Shown: one piece after another, positions 59,545 to 64,000 of the stretch
Numbering within the stretch: the stretch's first letter is position 1
Layout: each line of letters begins with the position of its first letter
Source: Phoronis australis
Taxonomy: Eukaryota > Phoronida > Phoronidae
NCBI GenBank assembly: GCA_002633005.1
Contig: NMRA01000499.1
Span: 60,001-124,000 of the forward strand
Reading direction: 5' to 3'
Length of the DNA: 64,000 nt
Translations under genes and position numbers: made by a program
The notes under the pieces: model-generated
Told to the model about the DNA's origin: nothing
Databases searched by the model: none
The model's input: the letters and a program-made list of their open reading frames with translations, nothing else

Positions 59545-60780
59545 CCTCTACCGTGAAATACAAGAAAGTAGAATCAGTCTGTACACAATGGAAGAGGCCG
59601 TATTTCAGTTTGGTGTGCAGTCTCCTGACGAAGTAAATTGGCGTGTACAATGTTATATTTAAGTGGGCTCGTTCATTTGGGTTTCCTAAAACATTGATCT
59701 AAGGCGCTGTTCCTAAAAACAGCAAAGATTTTTAGCGATGAAAATTCCGACGCACGGTGATCAGACGGCTATTTTTAGGCCTCGCTAGCTTCAATCTGGG
59801 TCATCACTAATAGGTCAGTAGCCGGCGTCCTCAACAAAATCAGCCAAAAATCTCATTCTAATCAAAAGAAAACGTTTTGATATGGATGCATGAAGCATAT
59901 CTACACCGACAACTAAGATGTTTATAGGAAATTGCAACTCATTGTGTTTTTTAATGACACAATCGTCTGGCCGCAGCGTTCCTTGACTCTTGCCGTTGGC
60001 GGAAAACCTGCTTTTTACGATATTGTCCTTACCTCAAGTTCTGCGAATCAGCACAGTTTCCATTGTTATTTTCCAGCGCTGTGATCAACATGGGGAAATA
60101 ATTCAGTAACTATTTAATAGACCACAAGACAACTAAAAAATTAAACGAAGCTAAAACGACACACTGCGGCACATCTGTTCAGTTAATGTTCGAATCCATT
60201 TTTATATTTCCGGATGGATTATTTCTAATTTTTCGAAGAACTCTTAATATCATTGAATGGTTCAGTGTTTTAACTTGTGTATTTTACAAACTGAAAATTC
60301 TTATAAATTTATTATGAAATAAAACTTTACTAGTAATTCAATACTTGCACAGATAATCCTGATGCTTAACGGGCGCTTGCGTGCTTAGCGTATTTTTGAC
60401 GTCAAATAACAAGCCAAAGCACACTGTAAAAAGATATCGCCGCGACGCAAATAAGTTCAAATATATAGGATAAACTGGCTATCCAACATACATAGGAATA
60501 CTATTGCGGTATCCTATCTCGAATTCATTTCATCTGGGAATGCCTCAACTCGACCTTCTCGTTGGGGCATTCCGAGATGAAATGAAGTCGAGATAGGATA
60601 TGACAGTTGTATTCATATTTATATGGAATAACCGGTAATCGTCTGAATAACGAGCATCAAGCTGGTTCATAAAATACGGGCACGTGATATCAAATTATTG
60701 CCGGAAAGGTAATGGTCTGCCGGATAAGCTATATGAATGTCATGGATTATATCAGTAAGCTAGGAGTTGGTACCTTCTAC
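59545..60780. mobile_element. Dispersed repeat R2, copy B, with internal hairpin
   Basis: Co-linear with 41085-41590 but interrupted by about 540 bp of extra sequence (about 59640-60180). The hairpin ATTCATTTCATCTGGGAATG / CATTCCGAGATGAAATGAA lies at about 60520-60600. 60642-60780 also matches 27095-27180. Confidence 0.65.
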
Positions 60781-61225
60781 GAGTAGATATCCAAACTGAG
60801 GTGAATGCATAAGATAACGTGATTTTAATTATTCAAGAACTTTAGGTGGTATAACCTTTTCTGCATTTTCGGACAAGGTGTTGAGGACTGTGAAGAATAT
60901 TCATGTGTCCTTCAGAAAATATTTACCATCACTGCCCAACAAAAAGGCGACGTTAAGCAAATCAAGAAGAAGAATAGACCTTGCGGAGTCACGTGGCGTC
61001 TTCTGTATTGACCGAGAGTAAATACAGAGATTGTCGAGCGCACGAAAAACAAACACAGTGTTCGGTTATCCATACAATAGATCGCGTTTCAGAAGAAGTT
61101 TTCATCGTCTTGGCTTGGTTATACATTGGAACAGACTGACGGCAGCCAGGTCGCCGATTTGGCGTTATTGGTGTTGTCAGATCGTCAAGAAAATTATCAA
61201 AGAGCTGTGATAGAAAGTTGTTAAG
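60781..61225. other. Upstream region of gene 3
   Basis: Presumed promoter/5' UTR. The start codon context TTAAGATGA has A at -3. No clear TATA box. Confidence 0.3.
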
Positions 61226-61420
61226 ATGAAAACCCTAATTCTTCTTTGTGTGTGTGCAGCATTAGTTCGTTGTCATACTGCTGACCATGATTTAAGCTTT
61301 GACCATGAAAGTCACATCCGCCATGATAAAAGTGGAGCTGAGTTTTACATGAAGAAATCGGGAAGACTTACCGGAATCATAGACTTGGACGAATACGTTC
61401 GGAACTACAAAGCCATAAAG
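61226..61420 (+). CDS. Gene 3 exon 1: signal peptide
   Basis: Same length and end phase as gene 2 exon 1; donor AAG|GTAAAC. The region after the leader shows a conserved K/H-rich, HMKKSG-type motif. Confidence 0.85.
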
Positions 61421-63550
61421 GTAAACGAAACGTGAAATTAATCATTAGGCAAAACTTTTACACCCGACACAAAAGCAAACAAAACTAAAAGACGTTTTTG
61501 AGTCACTATCTTATTGAATTTCCAAAAAGCCCATTTTCCTTAAAACCTCTTTTCCTAAAAATGATGTCATTGCTGTCCAAAAAATCCTAAATTACAAGAA
61601 AGGTCGTTATAGTTTAATATCTTTGTGCTTTGAAACTGAGCAAATATGCAATATTCTTCCACTTCCTCATGGCAAAAATAAGTTAGCGTGTGATATCTTA
61701 AATAAAAACTTTTGCTCGGTTTTGAAATTGCTCTGAATTAGACTTCAAATTATGTTATTTCGTATAAACTATTTTATATCTGCCATTTGTCAAATGCTCC
61801 CGAAACTAGTTTACAGTGAAACAACAAAAGTGGGAGTTAGATACAAGTCATGTCTTATGACAAACTAGAAGGTGGGGGTGGTGGTAGGGGTTGGGGAATC
61901 GAAATACAATGAGAGTTTTGGGTGAAAAGGGTTTTTTATTTTTTTATTAATTCAGGCCAATGCAAAATACTTTGAGAAAGTTCTCACTATATATAATTCG
62001 ATGATGTGTAACTCGATATACAGTTGAATGACTGCACGTTCCTATACCACTGTAAATCGGTGGGCATGTCTAGTATTAGGTTTGAGATTTTTTTGTTTTT
62101 TTTTTAATACTTAATACTGTTGAAGCTTTCATTGAAGGGAGACTTTCGTTTGACAGTGTTTATTGCCATTGGACTGCAAAATATTCCTAAAACTGGGGAT
62201 GAAATTTGTATGGAAGAAGCTTTCGGTGGTAGCATTTCCTTTATACTAAACACATATTACTTTACCCCAAAGCAAAAACTACACCGAAACAAACCAACAC
62301 AAACAATTAGGCCCACCGACGCATAGGTGATATCAAGTTGCCATTCCATTCGTAGAGTTCTATGGCTCCTCTCAATCCCAGAAGTCATATCAATTTTAAC
62401 TAAGGTATAATTTGAGACCAATTTTATAACGGTAAGTGGTCTTAATTAAATTTTTTGTGAGGTTTTATTTATTTAGCTTTAAAAATTAATTTAACTAGCA
62501 CTCGCTACAACGTAGTGCAACTCCAAATCCGGATTTTAACCTGCATGAAAATTTTTGAGAGCTGGTTTCGATTCGCTGTGTTTAAAATGTTCCAGTACTA
62601 CACACACTCGACGTCTCCATACTACAAAGTTATCAGTTTATGCTACTTCAATTTCTTTACCTTTACAAAGTTTTTGCTTCTTTGGCCTATTTAGAATTGG
62701 ACATAGTATCTTTAAACTATTCCGTCATATTTTTACGTGCAGGGAGTGAAATGCGACCTCAAGGGAATTCACGTGTTGCTGGATCCGGAATGGGACGCCG
62801 ACCCACACGAAGCCTTGGGCGGTCACTACGACATAACCGAGGTGTGGTTGCCAGGGATGATACTACGATCTGAAGCAATCTGGAATAACTGCAAGTCAAC
62901 TGTGGATGGCAAAGAGGTTGATGGGATTTATCAGAAAATTAAGGAAGTGCTGTATGGAATGAACCAGTTATTCANCCAATTTTATAACGGTAAGTGGTCT
63001 TAACTAAATTTTTGTGAGGTTTTATTTATTTAGCTTTAAAAATTAATTTAACTAGCACTCGCTACAACGTAGTGCAACTCCAAAGCCGGATTTTAACCTG
63101 CATGAAAATTTTTGAGAGCTGGTTTCGATTCTCTGTGTTTAAAATGTTCCAGTACTACACACACTCGACGTCTTCATACTACAAAGTTATCAGTTTATGC
63201 TACTTCAATTTCTTTACCTTTACAAAGTTTTTGCTTCTTTGGCCTATTTAGAATTGGACATAGTATCTTTAAACTATTCCGTCATATTTTTACGTGCAGG
63301 GAGTGAAATGCGACCTCAAGGGAATTCACGTGTTGCTGGATCCGGAATGGGACGCCGACCCACACGAAGCCTTGGGCGGTCACTACGACATAACCGAGGT
63401 GTGGTTGCCAGGGATGATACTACGATCTGAAGCAATCTGGAATAACTGCAAGTCAACTGTGGATGGCAAAGAGGTTGATGGGATTTATCAGAAAATTAAG
63501 GAAGTGCTGTATGGAATGAACCAGTTATTCATCATCACAGTACCTGCCGG
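61226..63550 (+). CDS. Gene 3, first two exons (paralogue of gene 2)
   Basis: Exon 1 is 61226-61420 (195 nt, the same as gene 2) and encodes a signal peptide (MKTLILLCVCAALVRC) then YMKKSG and GIIDLDE. Exon 2 is 63300-63550 (251 nt, phase 0 in, 2 out at GG|GTAATA), one codon longer than in gene 2. A truncated copy of exon 2 (62743-62973) ends at the N gap at 62974. The rest of the gene is to the right of the window, so it is not known whether it also encodes Hedge-like domains; homology to gene 2 predicts it. Secretion is inferred from the leader. Confidence 0.8.
61421..62417. other. Intron 1 of gene 3, nothing recognised
   Basis: AT-rich with short G-rich run (GGTGGGGGTGGTGG) near 61870. 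Confidence 0.4.
62418..62973 (+). repeat. Left copy of a 556-bp direct duplication ending at a gap
   Basis: Repeats almost exactly as 62975-63531. Includes most of exon 2 (62743-62973), cut off by the N at 62974. Differences seen are a few substitutions and a one-base T-run indel. Confidence 0.9.
62743..62973 (+). pseudogene. Truncated duplicate of gene 3 exon 2 (probable assembly duplicate)
   Basis: Identical by eye to 63300-63530 but lacks the last residues and donor because of the gap. Confidence 0.75.
62975..63531 (+). repeat. Right copy of the 556-bp direct duplication
   Basis: Starts right after the N with CCAATTTTATAACGG, exactly where the left copy begins (62418), and continues into the unique end of exon 2. 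Confidence 0.9.
63300..63550 (+). CDS. Gene 3 exon 2 (intact copy)
   Basis: Acceptor GTGCAG, donor GG|GTAATA. GGHYDITEVWLPGMI, WNNCKS and DGIYQKIKE shared with gene 2 exon 2. Confidence 0.85.
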
Positions 63551-64000
63551 GTAATACTAATTGCTTTCAGCTTTGATTAATGATATCAACATGTTTGACC
63601 TGTACAACGTTAAACTTTAAATACCTTTTAAAGCCACTGTAAGTCCACCGTCCGTCACAAAAACAAAATTTGATTTGGACGACTTACCGTTATGAAAGTG
63701 ATCTCGAATTGTTTCTTAGCGGTTTCAGGTCTTCAAATGAAGTGGCAGTTCGTTATTGCTTGAGAGCATTCTCTACCAGTTCCCAGATTATCCTAGCACG
63801 CCATTTATACGATATGCATGGTAGTGTCAAGCAAAAACAAAATGTCATATTTTGCTAATCCAGACCAATTTTCATGTCAATTAGAAATAATCAGATTCGA
63901 AATTCATAGAGGTAAATCTTCTAAGTCAAAAGTTCGCTTTTTGAAATGAACGCTGGAGTTTACACCCTCTTAAACATTAAAATATGGAGACGATTCAAGT
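63551..64000. other. Start of intron 2 of gene 3, nothing recognised
   Basis: No further exon before the window ends. Confidence 0.4.

Overview
The window is intron-rich, AT-rich animal genomic DNA. No prokaryotic operon signals are present; there are long introns with consensus GT/AG junctions, tRNA-derived SINE heads, MITEs, foldback elements and minisatellites. The phylum cannot be fixed from sequence alone; an invertebrate (for example hemichordate, brachiopod, mollusc or another marine bilaterian) fits best, and this is inference.

All convincing coding sequence lies on the + strand and belongs to one gene family arranged head to tail. Gene 1 is represented only by its last two exons (1627-1814, 5447-5779). 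Gene 2 is essentially complete: a signal-peptide exon at 19002 followed by at least 17 further exons to 53311, then either a short terminal exon ending at 54660 or two exons (55187-55374, 56579-56908) clearly homologous to the end of gene 1. Gene 3 starts at 61226 and runs off the window after exon 2. I worked out every junction by hand: exon phases of gene 2 agree across all 18 chained exons (3955 nt, about 1318 codons; about 1490 aa if the last two exons are used).

The main discovery is what gene 2 encodes: a large secreted protein carrying a Hedgehog N-terminal signalling ('Hedge') / DD-peptidase-like domain (33819-34565), followed by a second copy (38726 to about 40050) and a more divergent third copy (about 40190-45042). 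No Hint autoprocessing domain, VWA or cadherin repeat is visible, so it is neither a canonical Hedgehog nor an obvious Hedgling. Each of the three domains keeps the H-x-x-G core but has lost the Asp zinc ligand, each with a different replacement. The N-terminal half (19002-31695) is an unrecognised, beta-rich-looking secreted region with a furin-like RVRR site; the C-terminal half is unrecognised too.

The rest is repeat-rich. A diverged array family (about 2462-5240, 22150-23260, 29672-30895, 51740-52325) repeats a CCTAGTGG-type core roughly every 135 bp; three copies match the CTCF consensus perfectly. Other items are a 2.7 kb foldback (7298-10003), two smaller foldbacks (14464-14905, 15582-15903), hAT-like MITEs with 5-bp target duplications, a 410-bp MITE-plus-minisatellite unit in three tandem copies (about 45380-46660) and several VNTRs. 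Two of the three single-N gaps (49602, 62974) sit exactly at the junction of near-identical direct duplications that repeat exons of genes 2 and 3; these look like unmerged haplotypes rather than real duplicated exons.
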